Of a DNA stretch of 64,000 bases, positions 26,811 through 36,327 are shown in pieces. The position numbers were made by a program, and so were the translations under genes. Under the pieces are notes generated by a model. That model saw only the letters and a program-made list of their open reading frames with translations. It was not told the DNA's origin and searched no databases. Origin of the DNA: Marinospirillum sp031581385. Lineage in GTDB: Bacteria; Pseudomonadota; Gammaproteobacteria; Pseudomonadales; Halomonadaceae. Location of the stretch: NCBI RefSeq assembly GCF_044810985.1, contig NZ_CP085242.1:992001-1056000 (forward strand), given 5' to 3'. Each line of letters starts with the position of its first letter. Within the stretch, counting starts at the first letter, position 1.

Positions 26811-27965
26811 TTAATCAAATTCACGATAAGCAGCCGTACGCCTGGCCACATGATCCAGGTATTTGCGTGTTTCTTCGTAAGGAAGCTGAGCACGCAACTG
26901 CTCATAGACTTCGCGAGGCTGCATAGTATTGATAATACCTGCTGCCTTTGCCGGACTTGTCGAGTTGCCGGTAAAAGTTCGTGCTACATTCCCTGCTCCG
27001 GTGTTATAGGCAGAGATAACGGCATACATGCGACTCTCGGAGTTTTCAATCTGGCGCAGATAGCGGCTATTGAGAATATTCAGATAAACCGCCCCAGCCT
27101 GAATATTGTTTTCCGGATTGTACAGATAGGAAGGGCTGAACACCCTGATTTCCCCGTAAAGCTCCTGGGCGACATCCTTGCCTGCAGAAGAGGGAACAAT
27201 TTGCATCAGGCCAAAAGCAGGAATATGGGAGCGTGCCATGGGATTAAAGCTGCTTTCGCTGTGCATGATCGCCAGCATCAAGGCAGGTTCAACCTGGTGT
27301 TTCTGGGCATAATTGCGAACCTGTGGCAGATATTCTTTTGCTTTGTCTGTGGTTCGGGAAGGTGGCAGAGGCACCGTAAGCACCGTGACCTCACGTTGGC
27401 CGCCATCCGCAGCAGGCTCCTGGCGCTGGGATACCTGAGCCTTGTTCATCATGGCTTCGGCATGTTCGGGACGAACCTCACTGAGCACTCGCTTACGACC
27501 TTGGTCACCTAAAGACGGGCTGGGCAAGCCTGCTTTTTCCACCGCACGTTGGGTCACTTCATCCCTTTCCACGGCTTCTTCTACAGGGCGGTTGATGACA
27601 TCCACCAGCATTTCCACGGCCGCATCCGTACGTCCACCGGTCTTTTCCGTATCCACCTCTATACGGATTTCATTGGCCTCATAATCCACGACACTGCGGC
27701 TGGTCTGATCTTCAGAGTATTCCACCCAGGTACGGTTGTCCGTGATCAGAGGTTGCGACCAGTGAGCGCGCAATTCTTCCTGATAGGCTTCAAAAGCTTC
27801 GTCAAAAGCATCCCGGTAAGCCTGAAAAGCCTCTTCAAAATCCTGGTTGAACTGCTGCATATCCTGCTGACGCTGCTGTTGAAACTCCTGGAGACTTGAA
27901 GAACTTCCGATCATGGGAGACAGCAACAAACCTGCAGCAAGTGATGAGACCAGAATTCTTTTCAC
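26811..27965 (-). CDS. Lytic transglycosylase, MltC-like (SLT domain)
   Basis: A 384-aa periplasmic murein-cleaving enzyme. A signal peptide (about 1-24) has no lipobox Cys, unlike MltC of E. coli. A charged Gln/Glu-rich helical region (about 25-70) and a DUF3393-type middle domain (WVEYSEDQTSRSVVDYEANEIRIE) follow. The SLT domain is at about 215-375, with the catalytic Glu in MHSESSFNPMARS and GLMQIVP. It cleaves the beta-1,4 bond between MurNAc and GlcNAc. Confidence 0.9.
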   Translation of the reverse strand: MKRILVSSLAAGLLLSPMIGSSSSLQEFQQQRQQDMQQFNQDFEEAFQAYRDAFDEAFEAYQEELRAHWSQPLITDNRTWVEYSEDQTSRSVVDYEANEIRIEVDTEKTGGRTDAAVEMLVDVINRPVEEAVERDEVTQRAVEKAGLPSPSLGDQGRKRVLSEVRPEHAEAMMNKAQVSQRQEPAADGGQREVTVLTVPLPPSRTTDKAKEYLPQVRNYAQKHQVEPALMLAIMHSESSFNPMARSHIPAFGLMQIVPSSAGKDVAQELYGEIRVFSPSYLYNPENNIQAGAVYLNILNSRYLRQIENSESRMYAVISAYNTGAGNVARTFTGNSTSPAKAAGIINTMQPREVYEQLRAQLPYEETRKYLDHVARRTAAYREFD

Positions 27966-28099
27966 GCTAATATTTCCTTAAGTTTCAACCCAAAAACCCG
28001 TAGTATTCATGTGATTCTTGCTGGGTGGCCCCGGAGTGTCAAGACAAGTATAAAAAACTGCCAAGAAGATCACACTTTATTTTATCAAGGCAATAATTC

Positions 28100-28990
28100 A
28101 TGGACTGGGATGATATCCGTATTTTTCTGGAAGTCGCTCGCACCGAACGACTCAGCGAGGCTGCCCAGCGCTTGAGGGTGAATGCTTCCACGGTTTCCCG
28201 ACGTTTGCATCGACTGGAAACCTCGCTGGAAGTGCAGCTTTTTGAAAGAGGCCAGGATGGCCACCAGCTGACGGATCAGGGTCGCCTGCTGCTGGCTACA
28301 GCGCGTCAGATGGAGCAGCAGGCCCTGACCGCCGGGGAAATTCTGCAAGGGTTGGGGGAAGAGCAGATCGGTTCAGTGCGCATCGGCTCCACCGAGGGTT
28401 TCGGCAGCTTTTTCATCACCCCCAGACTGGCCGACTTTTGTAAAAACAATCCCCGCCTGGTCGTTGAATTACTGCCCATGCCCCGTTTCGTCAAATTAAC
28501 CCGACACGAAGCCGATATGGCAGTGACCATTGAAAGGCCCCGGCATACCAGCCTGGTGGTGACCAAGCTGTGTGATTATCGCTTGAAGCTTTATGCCACC
28601 CAGGAGTATTTGCAGCAGGCACCAGCGTTGGAGAGAGTGGAAGACCTCAACCACCAGCGCCTGATTGGTTATGTGGATGATCTGATGTTCAGTGATCAGC
28701 TCAATTATATGGAGCGTCTGCTTCCCGATGCCCAACCGGCCTTTCGCAGCACCAGCGTGGTGGCCCAATATATCCAGGCACGCTCGGGGCTCGGACTTGC
28801 TATTCTACCCTGTTTTCTGGCAGCAGAAGCACCGCAGCTAAAACCGGTTCTGGAAGAGGAAATCTGCCTGACCCGCAGCTTCTGGCTGGCGGCGCAACCT
28901 GAACGCAAACGTCTGGCTCGGGTGGAAGCCGTCTGGCAGGAGCTCAAGCGTCTGGCGGAAGCACACCAGCCCCTGCTGATGGGAGAATAA
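28100..28990 (+). CDS. LysR-family transcriptional regulator
   Basis: A 296-aa LTTR. The N-terminal winged HTH is MDWDDIRIFLEVARTERL followed by AAQRLRVNASTVSRRLHRLE, and the effector-binding domain starts near GSVRIGSTEGFG. It is divergent from the lytic transglycosylase gene and convergent with murB, so no target is suggested by divergence except the transglycosylase. Effector unknown. Confidence 0.9.
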   Translation: MDWDDIRIFLEVARTERLSEAAQRLRVNASTVSRRLHRLETSLEVQLFERGQDGHQLTDQGRLLLATARQMEQQALTAGEILQGLGEEQIGSVRIGSTEGFGSFFITPRLADFCKNNPRLVVELLPMPRFVKLTRHEADMAVTIERPRHTSLVVTKLCDYRLKLYATQEYLQQAPALERVEDLNHQRLIGYVDDLMFSDQLNYMERLLPDAQPAFRSTSVVAQYIQARSGLGLAILPCFLAAEAPQLKPVLEEEICLTRSFWLAAQPERKRLARVEAVWQELKRLAEAHQPLLMGE

Positions 28991-28997
28991 GTGCCGC

Positions 28998-30050
28998 TCA
29001 GGCAATCAACTCCGGTTCCTGTTCCAGCTCCACACCAAAACGCTGCTCAACACTGGCCTTGATTTCCTCGGCCAAAGCCAACAATTCCGTAACCTGCCCC
29101 CCACCCTGATGCACCAGAACCAAAGCCTGACGCTCATGCACTGCAAAGCGGCCTTTCTGGTAGCCTTTGAAGCCGCACTGATCAATCATCCAACCGGCCG
29201 CCAGTTTGACTCCATCTTCAGTGGCATAAACCGGCAAGTCAGGCCACCTTTGCTTAAGCTCCTCCGCCTTCTGTTTTGTGACCAGGGGGTTTTTGAAGAA
29301 GCTGCCTGCATTGGGCAAACGCGCCGGATCGGGCAGTTTTTCGCGGCGGATATCGGTGACCGTATCAGCAATGACTCGGGCCAGAGGAATGCAGGCCTGT
29401 TGCTGACGGTTGCGCAGCTCCTGTTTGCTGGCGACCCGCTCGGCAAGATCGGCATACCCTAGACGTGGCTGGGCATTTTTTTGCAAACGCAGTTGCAGGG
29501 CAGTGATGATAAAACGACCTTTCCAGTCCTGTTTGAAACGACTGTTGCGATAAGCCAGTTCACAGTCTTTTGCAGCCAAAGTATCTGCCCGGGGCTCTTT
29601 GCCGGGTTCCAGCCAGTAACCTTCCACAGTTTCCAGGCAATCACTGACTTCGGCCCCGTAAGCGCCGATGTTCTGAATGGGGGCGGCACCGGCCTGGCCG
29701 GGAATCAAGGCCAGATTTTCCAGACCAAAAAGGCCCCGCGAGGTGGTTTCCAATACCAGCTGATGCCAGTTGTAACCCGCAGGCACCCGCAAAGTGACGG
29801 TTTGATTCGCAGCACCCGACCAATCCAGAGGTTCAGGTAATTGCTGCAAAACCATGCCTTCCAGATCCCTGGCCAGTACCAGATTGCTGCCCCCACCCAG
29901 GGGAAAAACCGGTAAGTTCTGAGTTGCGGCAAAATCCAGGGCTTCCAGAAAGGCTTTCCGGCCACTGGTTTTGACCAGCCAGCGTGCCCTGGCAGGCAGA
30001 TTCAGCGAGTTGAGAGGAGTGAGATCCGCCCACTCTTGCTTAGAGATCAT
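28998..30050 (-). CDS. murB: UDP-N-acetylenolpyruvoylglucosamine reductase MurB
   Basis: A 350-aa FAD enzyme that makes UDP-N-acetylmuramate, the second committed step of peptidoglycan synthesis. FAD-binding motifs LGGGSN (about 57-62) and IGAYGAEV are visible, as is the catalytic Ser region NAGSFFKNP. Type I MurB by length. The ATG at 30050 (MISKQEWADLTP) is preferred over an upstream start at 30104 inside the phosphatase gene; it overlaps that gene's 3' end by 11 bp, so the two are coupled. Confidence 0.95.
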   Translation of the reverse strand: MISKQEWADLTPLNSLNLPARARWLVKTSGRKAFLEALDFAATQNLPVFPLGGGSNLVLARDLEGMVLQQLPEPLDWSGAANQTVTLRVPAGYNWHQLVLETTSRGLFGLENLALIPGQAGAAPIQNIGAYGAEVSDCLETVEGYWLEPGKEPRADTLAAKDCELAYRNSRFKQDWKGRFIITALQLRLQKNAQPRLGYADLAERVASKQELRNRQQQACIPLARVIADTVTDIRREKLPDPARLPNAGSFFKNPLVTKQKAEELKQRWPDLPVYATEDGVKLAAGWMIDQCGFKGYQKGRFAVHERQALVLVHQGGGQVTELLALAEEIKASVEQRFGVELEQEPELIA

Positions 30051-30525
30051 GGCTTTTCCGCAACTGCACCAAGAGGCGTTTGCAGGCACTTTCCACCAGA
30101 TCAATCACCTGTTGGAAGCCACTTTCACCGCCATAATAGGGATCGGGCACCTCGGTGATGGCAGAAGGATTGAAGCTCAGCAAAAGCCTGATTTTATCCA
30201 TCTGCTCCAGTTCTGAAACCAGATCCTCAACATCGGCCTGATTCTGCTTATCCATCACCAGTACATAATCAAAAGTATCCAGGTCTTCAGGCTGAATCTG
30301 TCGCGCTGTGAGTCCTGATAAATCATAGCCACGCGCAAGGGCAGCGGCCTGCATTCGTTCATCCGGGGCCTTGCCCACATGCCAGTCGCCAGTACCGGCA
30401 GAATCAATGCGGATTTTGTCACTCAAACCCGCTTCTTCAACCAGATAACGAAAAATGCCATCGGCAGTGGGTGAACGGCAGATATTTCCCAGACAAACAA
30501 AAAGAACAGAAACTTGATTACTCAT
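30040..30525 (-). CDS. Low-molecular-weight protein-tyrosine phosphatase
   Basis: A 161-aa LMW-PTP. The P-loop CLGNICRSP (about 11-19) carries the catalytic Cys and Arg, and the general acid Asp is in PDPYYGG (about 128-134). It is cotranscribed with murB. A capsule/exopolysaccharide-specific role (Wzb) would require a nearby kinase, which is absent. Confidence 0.93.
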   Translation of the reverse strand: MSNQVSVLFVCLGNICRSPTADGIFRYLVEEAGLSDKIRIDSAGTGDWHVGKAPDERMQAAALARGYDLSGLTARQIQPEDLDTFDYVLVMDKQNQADVEDLVSELEQMDKIRLLLSFNPSAITEVPDPYYGGESGFQQVIDLVESACKRLLVQLRKSHDL

Positions 30526-30609
30526 AAGCTAAGAGCGCCAGGCAGCCTCCGGTTGGAAATCGAAAAAAGTTGGTAGGCATTATAAGCCAGTTAACGGTAA
30601 AATGCCTTT

Positions 30610-30999
30610 ATGAAAACCCCCTGTGTCGGCTTTTGCTCCACGACTTTTGGTGATCCCATCTGCCGGGGCTGCAAAAGAACCTCCAAAGAAGTGGATACCT
30701 GGAACCTGATGACGCCCGAAGAGCAGGAAGCTGTCTGGCAACGCCTGTGGCAGCAGGCTGAACGACTGGTGGGCGACTATCTTGTAGTAAAAGATCCTGT
30801 GTTACTGCAAAGCCAGTTGCAGCGCTTCGCCATTCGCCACCACCCTGAGGCTCCACCTGAAGCCTGGGTCATGGATCTGCTCAGAGCCGGGAGTGAGCGT
30901 ATCAGAAACCTGGAAGCCTATGGTCTGCAAAGAACCGCCAAAGCCCGGAACCTCAGCCCTGCAGCTCTCTTCAACCACTTGACCCGGCTGTTTTTGTAG
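30610..30999 (+). CDS. DUF1289 domain protein
   Basis: A 129-aa protein. The N-terminal DUF1289 has a four-Cys pattern: TPCVGFC, then GDPICRGCKRT (Cys5, Cys9, Cys18, Cys21), followed by WNLMTPEEQEAVWQRL. The cysteines are well placed for a metal or Fe-S site. The C-terminal helical 80 residues are an extension beyond the usual short DUF1289 proteins. It lies upstream of acnB on the same strand. Function unknown. Confidence 0.82.
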   Translation: MKTPCVGFCSTTFGDPICRGCKRTSKEVDTWNLMTPEEQEAVWQRLWQQAERLVGDYLVVKDPVLLQSQLQRFAIRHHPEAPPEAWVMDLLRAGSERIRNLEAYGLQRTAKARNLSPAALFNHLTRLFL

Positions 31000-31009
31000 C
31001 GGTGCAGTC

Positions 31010-31053
31010 AAAGTGTCTACAACTTTTGCCCAACTTAACTTTGTTGACACTTT
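31010..31053. promoter_or_regulatory. Inverted repeat over the acnB promoter
   Basis: AAAGTGTC (31010-31017) and GACACTTT (31046-31053) are perfect 8-bp arms 28 bp apart. The right arm lies inside the proposed promoter spacer. This spacing could hold a dimeric or looped regulator. No factor is assigned. Confidence 0.35.
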
Positions 31054-31063
31054 ACTCTACAAT
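31035..31063 (+). promoter_or_regulatory. Candidate promoter of acnB
   Basis: TTAACT (31035-31040) and TACAAT (31058-31063) are spaced by 17 bp. This would give a leader of about 115 nt before the GTG start. Confidence 0.4.
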
Positions 31064-31184
31064 GCCACCGCCTTATAAAAGGATCGATGAATCCATCGGT
31101 TGCTTTGATTCCATAAAACAGGACGTTCACAGAAAGATTTTTTTCGCTGTTGATCGAAGCGCTAACAGATGAGGGTATAAAACC

Positions 31185-33785
31185 GTGCTAGAAGCTTACC
31201 GCAAACATGTCGAAGAACGCGCGCAAGAAGGCGTTCCACCCAAGCCACTGGATGCAGAACAAACCGCTGCTTTGGTTGATCTGCTGAAAAACCCGCCTGC
31301 AGGCGAAGAAGAGTTTCTGGTCGACCTGATCAGCAACCGCGTTCCTGCTGGTGTTGATGAAGCCGCTTACGTCAAGGCTGGCTTTTTATCCGCTGTCGCC
31401 AAAGGCGAAGCCTCCTCTCCACTGATTTCCACTGAGAAAGCCGTACAACTGCTCGGCACCATGCAGGGCGGCTACAACATTGCCACCCTGGTGGAACTGC
31501 TGGAAGACGACCAACTGGGTGCTCTGGCCGGTGAAGAACTCAAGCACACCCTGCTGATGTTTGATGCCTTCCACGATGTTGCCGATAAAGCCAAAGAAGG
31601 CAACGAAAACGCCAAGGCTGTGATGAAGTCCTGGGCGGAAGCCGAATGGTTCACCAACAAGCCTGCTCTGGCGGAAAAAATCTCTCTGGCCGTGTTCAAA
31701 GTACCCGGCGAGACCAACACCGATGACCTGTCACCGGCTCCTGATGCCTGGTCACGCCCTGACATTCCTCTGCATGCCAACGCCATGCTGAAAATGGAAC
31801 GTGATGGCATCAAGCCTGAAGAACCCGGTGTCACCGGTCCTCTGAAGCAAATTGAAGAAGTGAAGTCCAAAGGCTTCCCCGTTGCCTATGTCGGTGACGT
31901 TGTGGGTACCGGTTCTTCACGTAAATCAGCCACCAACTCGGTGCTCTGGTTCTTTGGTGACGACATTCCCAACGTGCCCAACAAGCGCGCTGGCGGCTTC
32001 TGCTTCGGTTCCAAAATTGCTCCGATCTTCTACAACACCATGGAAGATGCCGGTGCTCTGCCCGTCGAAATGGATGTGGACAACCTCAACATGGGCGACC
32101 TGATTGACGTCTACCCCTACGAAGGCAAGGTCTGTAAACACGGCACAGATGAAGTGGTTTCCACTTTTGAACTGAAAACCCAGATTCTGCTGGATGAAGT
32201 GCGTGCTGGCGGCCGTATTCCCCTGATCATCGGTCGTGGTCTGACTGAAAAAGCCCGCGCTGAACTGGGCATGGGTCCTTCTGATCTGTTCAAGAAGCCT
32301 GAACAGCCTGTCGATACCGGCAAAGGCTACACTCTGGCGCAGAAGATGGTGGGTAAAGCCTGTGGTATGGAAGGTGTTCGCCCCGGCACTTACTGCGAAC
32401 CCAAGATGGCCACAGTCGGCTCTCAGGACACCACAGGTCCCATGACCCGTGATGAACTGAAAGACCTGGCTTGTCTGGGCTTCCAGGCGGATCTGGTGAT
32501 GCAGTCTTTCTGCCACACCGCTGCTTACCCTAAGCCTGTGGATGTCAACACCCACCACACCCTGCCTGACTTCATCATGAACCGTGGCGGTGTTTCCCTG
32601 CGCCCTGGTGACGGTATCATCCACTCCTGGCTGAACCGCATGCTGCTGCCTGATACTGTCGGCACCGGTGGTGATTCCCACACCCGTTTCCCGCTGGGTA
32701 TCTCTTTCCCTGCCGGTTCCGGTCTGGTGGCTTTTGCTGCGGCCACAGGCGTTATGCCTCTGGACATGCCTGAGTCCGTACTGGTTCGCTTCAAGGGTGA
32801 AATGCAGCCCGGTATCACTCTGCGCGATCTGGTTCACGCCATTCCTTACCAGGCGATTCAGGACGGTCACCTGACTGTTGAGAAGAAAGGCAAGAAGAAC
32901 ATCTTCTCTGGTCGCGTACTGGAAATTGAAGGTCTGGAACACCTGACTGCCGAACAGGCATTCGAGCTGTCCGATGCTTCTGCCGAGCGCTCTGCGGCGG
33001 GTTGCACCATCACCCTGTCCGAAGATTCAGTGGCTGAATACCTCAAGTCCAACATCACCCTGCTGCGCTGGATGATCAGCAACGGTTACGGCGATCCTCG
33101 CACTCTGGAGCGTCGCGCCAAGGCAATGGAAGACTGGCTGGCTAACCCCTCACTGATGCGTGCCGATAAAGATGCTGAATACGCAGCCGTGATCGAAGTG
33201 GATCTGAACAACATCAAGGAACCTGTTCTTTGTGCCCCCAACGATCCTGATGATGCCCGCCTGTTGTCTGACGTGGCCGGTCGCAAGATCGATGAAGTCT
33301 TCATCGGCTCCTGCATGACCAACATCGGTCACTTCCGCGCTGCCGGTAAACTGCTGGATCAGTACAAGGGTGAACTGCCTACCCGTCTGTGGTTGTCACC
33401 ACCCACCAAGATGGACCAGTACCAGCTGACCGAAGAAGGCTACTACGGCATCTACGGCAAAGCCGGTGCGCGCATGGAAATGCCGGGCTGCTCTCTGTGC
33501 ATGGGTAACCAGGCACGCATTGCACCCAAGTCCACGGCGGTTTCCACGTCCACACGTAACTTCCCCAACCGTCTGGGTGATGGTGCGGATGTCTTCCTGG
33601 CTTCTGCTGAGCTGGCTGCAATTGCCTCCATCATGGGCAAACTGCCAACTCCAGAGGAATACCTGGAAAAAGCATCCAAAATCAACACCATGGCCAGTGA
33701 AGTCTATCGCTACCTGAACTTCGATCAGATCGAAGAGTATCAGAAAGCTGCTTCTTCAGTGATTCCTGTCGCCCAGGAAGCCTGA
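31185..33785 (+). CDS. acnB: Aconitate hydratase B
   Basis: An 866-aa TCA-cycle enzyme interconverting citrate and isocitrate, with a [4Fe-4S] cluster. It has the AcnB order: N-terminal HEAT-like domain (MLEAYRKHVEERAQEG), swivelling domain, then the catalytic domains. Cluster ligands are in GSCMTNIGHF and the pair MPGCSLCMGNQ. The GTG start at 31185 matches the conserved N-terminus of the family. A terminator follows. Confidence 0.97.
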   Translation: MLEAYRKHVEERAQEGVPPKPLDAEQTAALVDLLKNPPAGEEEFLVDLISNRVPAGVDEAAYVKAGFLSAVAKGEASSPLISTEKAVQLLGTMQGGYNIATLVELLEDDQLGALAGEELKHTLLMFDAFHDVADKAKEGNENAKAVMKSWAEAEWFTNKPALAEKISLAVFKVPGETNTDDLSPAPDAWSRPDIPLHANAMLKMERDGIKPEEPGVTGPLKQIEEVKSKGFPVAYVGDVVGTGSSRKSATNSVLWFFGDDIPNVPNKRAGGFCFGSKIAPIFYNTMEDAGALPVEMDVDNLNMGDLIDVYPYEGKVCKHGTDEVVSTFELKTQILLDEVRAGGRIPLIIGRGLTEKARAELGMGPSDLFKKPEQPVDTGKGYTLAQKMVGKACGMEGVRPGTYCEPKMATVGSQDTTGPMTRDELKDLACLGFQADLVMQSFCHTAAYPKPVDVNTHHTLPDFIMNRGGVSLRPGDGIIHSWLNRMLLPDTVGTGGDSHTRFPLGISFPAGSGLVAFAAATGVMPLDMPESVLVRFKGEMQPGITLRDLVHAIPYQAIQDGHLTVEKKGKKNIFSGRVLEIEGLEHLTAEQAFELSDASAERSAAGCTITLSEDSVAEYLKSNITLLRWMISNGYGDPRTLERRAKAMEDWLANPSLMRADKDAEYAAVIEVDLNNIKEPVLCAPNDPDDARLLSDVAGRKIDEVFIGSCMTNIGHFRAAGKLLDQYKGELPTRLWLSPPTKMDQYQLTEEGYYGIYGKAGARMEMPGCSLCMGNQARIAPKSTAVSTSTRNFPNRLGDGADVFLASAELAAIASIMGKLPTPEEYLEKASKINTMASEVYRYLNFDQIEEYQKAASSVIPVAQEA

Positions 33786-33828
33786 TTGGCCTGATAAAGG
33801 GCAGACTCATCCGGGTCCACCCTTGAAG

Positions 33829-33863
33829 AAACCCGCCCTGCCTCGGCAGTGGTGGGTTTTTTT
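33829..33863 (+). terminator. Terminator of acnB
   Basis: A long imperfect stem (AACCCGCCCTGCC / GGCAGTGGTGGGTT, TC/TCG loop) is followed by seven T. On the minus strand the T run is broken, so it works mainly for acnB. Confidence 0.82.
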
Positions 33864-33890
33864 ATTCGTCAAGAAGCGCCGCCAACACCC

Positions 33891-35072
33891 TTAGCAACGA
33901 AAATCCGTTACCAGACCTTGCAGACGATCCGAAAGAGCCTGGAGGGATTCACCGGAAACCTCCAGTTGTCTGGCTTCATCCGCACTGATTGTTGCATCCC
34001 GGGTCATGCGCTCCACCTGGTGATCCAACTGCTCCAGCGATGTTTTCTGGTGCTCACTCACTTCAACCAGAAGTTGTGCAGCCGATGAAAGCGCTGCAAC
34101 GGTGCTAATAATGGTCTCCAAAGCCTTGCTGGCATCACCGGCAGCCGCTACGCCATCCCTGGCCAACCGCTGACCCGAGTTCATGCGCTCGGCCGCCTGT
34201 CCGGCATCTCTTTGCAAGCCGGTGATCTGCTCACGAATATTCCCCGTGGCCTCCTGGGTACGGGTGGCCAGTTGCCGTACTTCATCCGCCACCACGGCAA
34301 AACCACGCCCGGACTCTCCGGCCCTGGCGGCTTCGATTGCGGCATTCAGGGCCAGCAGGTTGGTTTGCTCGGCAATCCCACCTACCACCTCCAGAACCTG
34401 ACCGATTTCTTCGGTCTGACTTTCCAGGTGAAAAACCGCTTCTCCGGCCTGCTCCATTTCTTCAGCCAGGCCCGTCAACCCCTGCAGGGTTTTCTGAATC
34501 GTGGTGTAACCTTCCTGGGCCTGACGGTCAGCCTCACCCGCTGACTGCATGACTTGTTGATACTCGCTGAGCGCCTGTTGCATCTGTTCCCCCAGATTAT
34601 CCAGTGCGCTGCGTGCGGTCTGACTGCCTTTTTGCTGTTCCGCAACCCGCTGATGGGTTCTGCGGCCCTTGTCGGCCATGCTGGAAACAGCTTCGGACAG
34701 GGAATCCGAACTGCCCTGCAGCTCGCCCAGCAACTCCCGGAGATTGCGCACCATGCGATTGACACTGTCAATAATTTCACCCAACAAATCCTTGCTGACC
34801 AATGAGCATTCACGGGAAATATCATGCTGGCTCACGGCCTGGGCCACTTCGGCAATCTGGCGCATCTTGCTGAACAGCAACCGATGCACCAGCCAGTAAT
34901 TGAACAGGCCAATCGACAGACCGGCCAGGATACAACCCAGTTGAAACCAGACCTTCAGCCCCGGCTTCCAGTCCACAAAAAACTGGGCGTACAAAGGAAA
35001 AATCAGCCCCATCAAAATACCAAAGGCCAGAAAGGCATAAAGAAGGCGACGCAGCAGGCTTGCTTTCATCAT
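33891..35072 (-). CDS. Methyl-accepting chemotaxis-type protein without a large sensor domain
   Basis: A 393-aa transducer with two hydrophobic helices at the N-terminus (about 9-30 and 40-65) separated by only a few residues. It therefore has almost no periplasmic sensor. A HAMP-like stretch and a signalling coiled coil follow, with the hairpin tip EQTNLLALNAAIEAARAG (about 237-254) that contacts CheW/CheA. Signals may be sensed in the membrane or via partners. It converges with acnB. Confidence 0.9.
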   Translation of the reverse strand: MMKASLLRRLLYAFLAFGILMGLIFPLYAQFFVDWKPGLKVWFQLGCILAGLSIGLFNYWLVHRLLFSKMRQIAEVAQAVSQHDISRECSLVSKDLLGEIIDSVNRMVRNLRELLGELQGSSDSLSEAVSSMADKGRRTHQRVAEQQKGSQTARSALDNLGEQMQQALSEYQQVMQSAGEADRQAQEGYTTIQKTLQGLTGLAEEMEQAGEAVFHLESQTEEIGQVLEVVGGIAEQTNLLALNAAIEAARAGESGRGFAVVADEVRQLATRTQEATGNIREQITGLQRDAGQAAERMNSGQRLARDGVAAAGDASKALETIISTVAALSSAAQLLVEVSEHQKTSLEQLDHQVERMTRDATISADEARQLEVSGESLQALSDRLQGLVTDFRC

Positions 35073-35173
35073 CAGGCTCCCGTTGATTGAATTAGCAAAA
35101 CCTTATCTATACATCACCAGCAAGCAAACAGACAGGGCATAAAACCGCATATTTCCTGGCTTCAGAGAAACGG

Positions 35174-35205
35174 AATCACTTGAAGTCCCTTGTAATCAAG
35201 TGATT
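35174..35205. repeat. 10-bp inverted repeat in the MCP-ygfZ divergent region
   Basis: AATCACTTGA (35174-35183) and TCAAGTGATT (35196-35205) are perfect complements with a 12-base spacer. It has no T run, so an operator or leader hairpin is more likely than a terminator. It lies about 100 bp from either start. Confidence 0.55.
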
Positions 35206-35315
35206 AGTCCCCATCTCATGATGACAAAACAAAACTCAGGCACAGCTGTTTTGGTTGCAATACTGACCCATATCAATCACATTATTGCAATGCAATAAAG
35301 CAAAAGGTTTTCCTC

Positions 35316-36284
35316 ATGTCCCAAGTATTTTGTGCGCACCTTGATGACCTGGCCATTCTCGAGCTTCAGGGGGGTCAGCCTGACAAACTCCTTCAGGGCC
35401 AGATCACGGCTGATATGAATCTGGTCACGCCTGAACAGGCCCTGCCGGGCTTGCTGTGCAGCCTGAAAGGCCGGGTCATCAGCAGTTTTGAAGTGGTGGC
35501 TTTTGCTGAAAACCACCTGGCCCTGATCCTTCCAGCCGATAACCTGGAAGCCGTGCAAAGCCATCTGAAAAAATATGAACCCTTTTTCAAAACCCGACTG
35601 CTGGAAACAACAGACCAGTACCAACTGCTGGGTCTTTCAGGTAAAGAAACCCCTGCTCTGGTTGCCAGCCTGCTGGGAGCCTGGCCTAAAAGCAATTACC
35701 GCCAGGCCGTGACTGAGAAAGGTCTGGTTCTGCATCTGCCTGGCCCTCTGGCCCGAGGACTAGTGCTTTTGCAGCGGGATCACGAAGACTTTGCCGCCAC
35801 CCTGGATAAAATCAAGAGCCTGACCGCGGCTGTTCCCCTGGATTGCTGGCGCATGCTGGATATTCAGGTCGGCCGTGCCCAGGTGAATGCCGATCTGGCT
35901 GACCAGTATCTGCCACAGATGCTGAACTATCAGGCACTGGGCGCAGTCAGTTTCAAAAAAGGCTGTTACATCGGCCAGGAAGTGGTGGCGCGTGCCCAGT
36001 TTCGTGGTCAGGTCAAAAAACGCCTGCATCGGGTTCACCTGAACACTGACAAACTGCAACTTCCCGCCGCTGTTTATGACAGTGCAGGCAAGCAGCAGGG
36101 TGAAATCATCCAGACGGCATCCGACAGACGCGGTGAACTTGAGGCCCTGGCTGTGATCAACCAGAAAGCATTAGAAGAAAATGATCAATTTTTTGCTAAT
36201 TCAGAACTGACCCTGAAAGCCAGTCTGCTAAACTTGCCTTACGATCAGCAGGCGCGAGTTGCCTTGCACGGTGCCGAAGCTTAA
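35316..36284 (+). CDS. ygfZ: YgfZ/GcvT-family folate-binding protein
   Basis: A 322-aa tetrahydrofolate-dependent protein that helps in Fe-S cluster assembly or repair. The defining motif is KGCYIGQE (about 216-223), whose Cys is essential in E. coli. The N-terminal part resembles GcvT. It lies upstream of copZ-copA on the same strand with a 43-bp gap to copZ. Confidence 0.93.
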   Translation: MSQVFCAHLDDLAILELQGGQPDKLLQGQITADMNLVTPEQALPGLLCSLKGRVISSFEVVAFAENHLALILPADNLEAVQSHLKKYEPFFKTRLLETTDQYQLLGLSGKETPALVASLLGAWPKSNYRQAVTEKGLVLHLPGPLARGLVLLQRDHEDFAATLDKIKSLTAAVPLDCWRMLDIQVGRAQVNADLADQYLPQMLNYQALGAVSFKKGCYIGQEVVARAQFRGQVKKRLHRVHLNTDKLQLPAAVYDSAGKQQGEIIQTASDRRGELEALAVINQKALEENDQFFANSELTLKASLLNLPYDQQARVALHGAEA

Positions 36285-36327
36285 AAACACCTTGTATTAA
36301 TGAATCCTTGAATGATGGAGCGTGAAA

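Noticed and set aside
33580..33592. Short match in acnB to the tRNA-Leu 3' end, considered as a second att site
   Set aside because: About ten bases inside a conserved codon run of acnB; too short and in a housekeeping gene.
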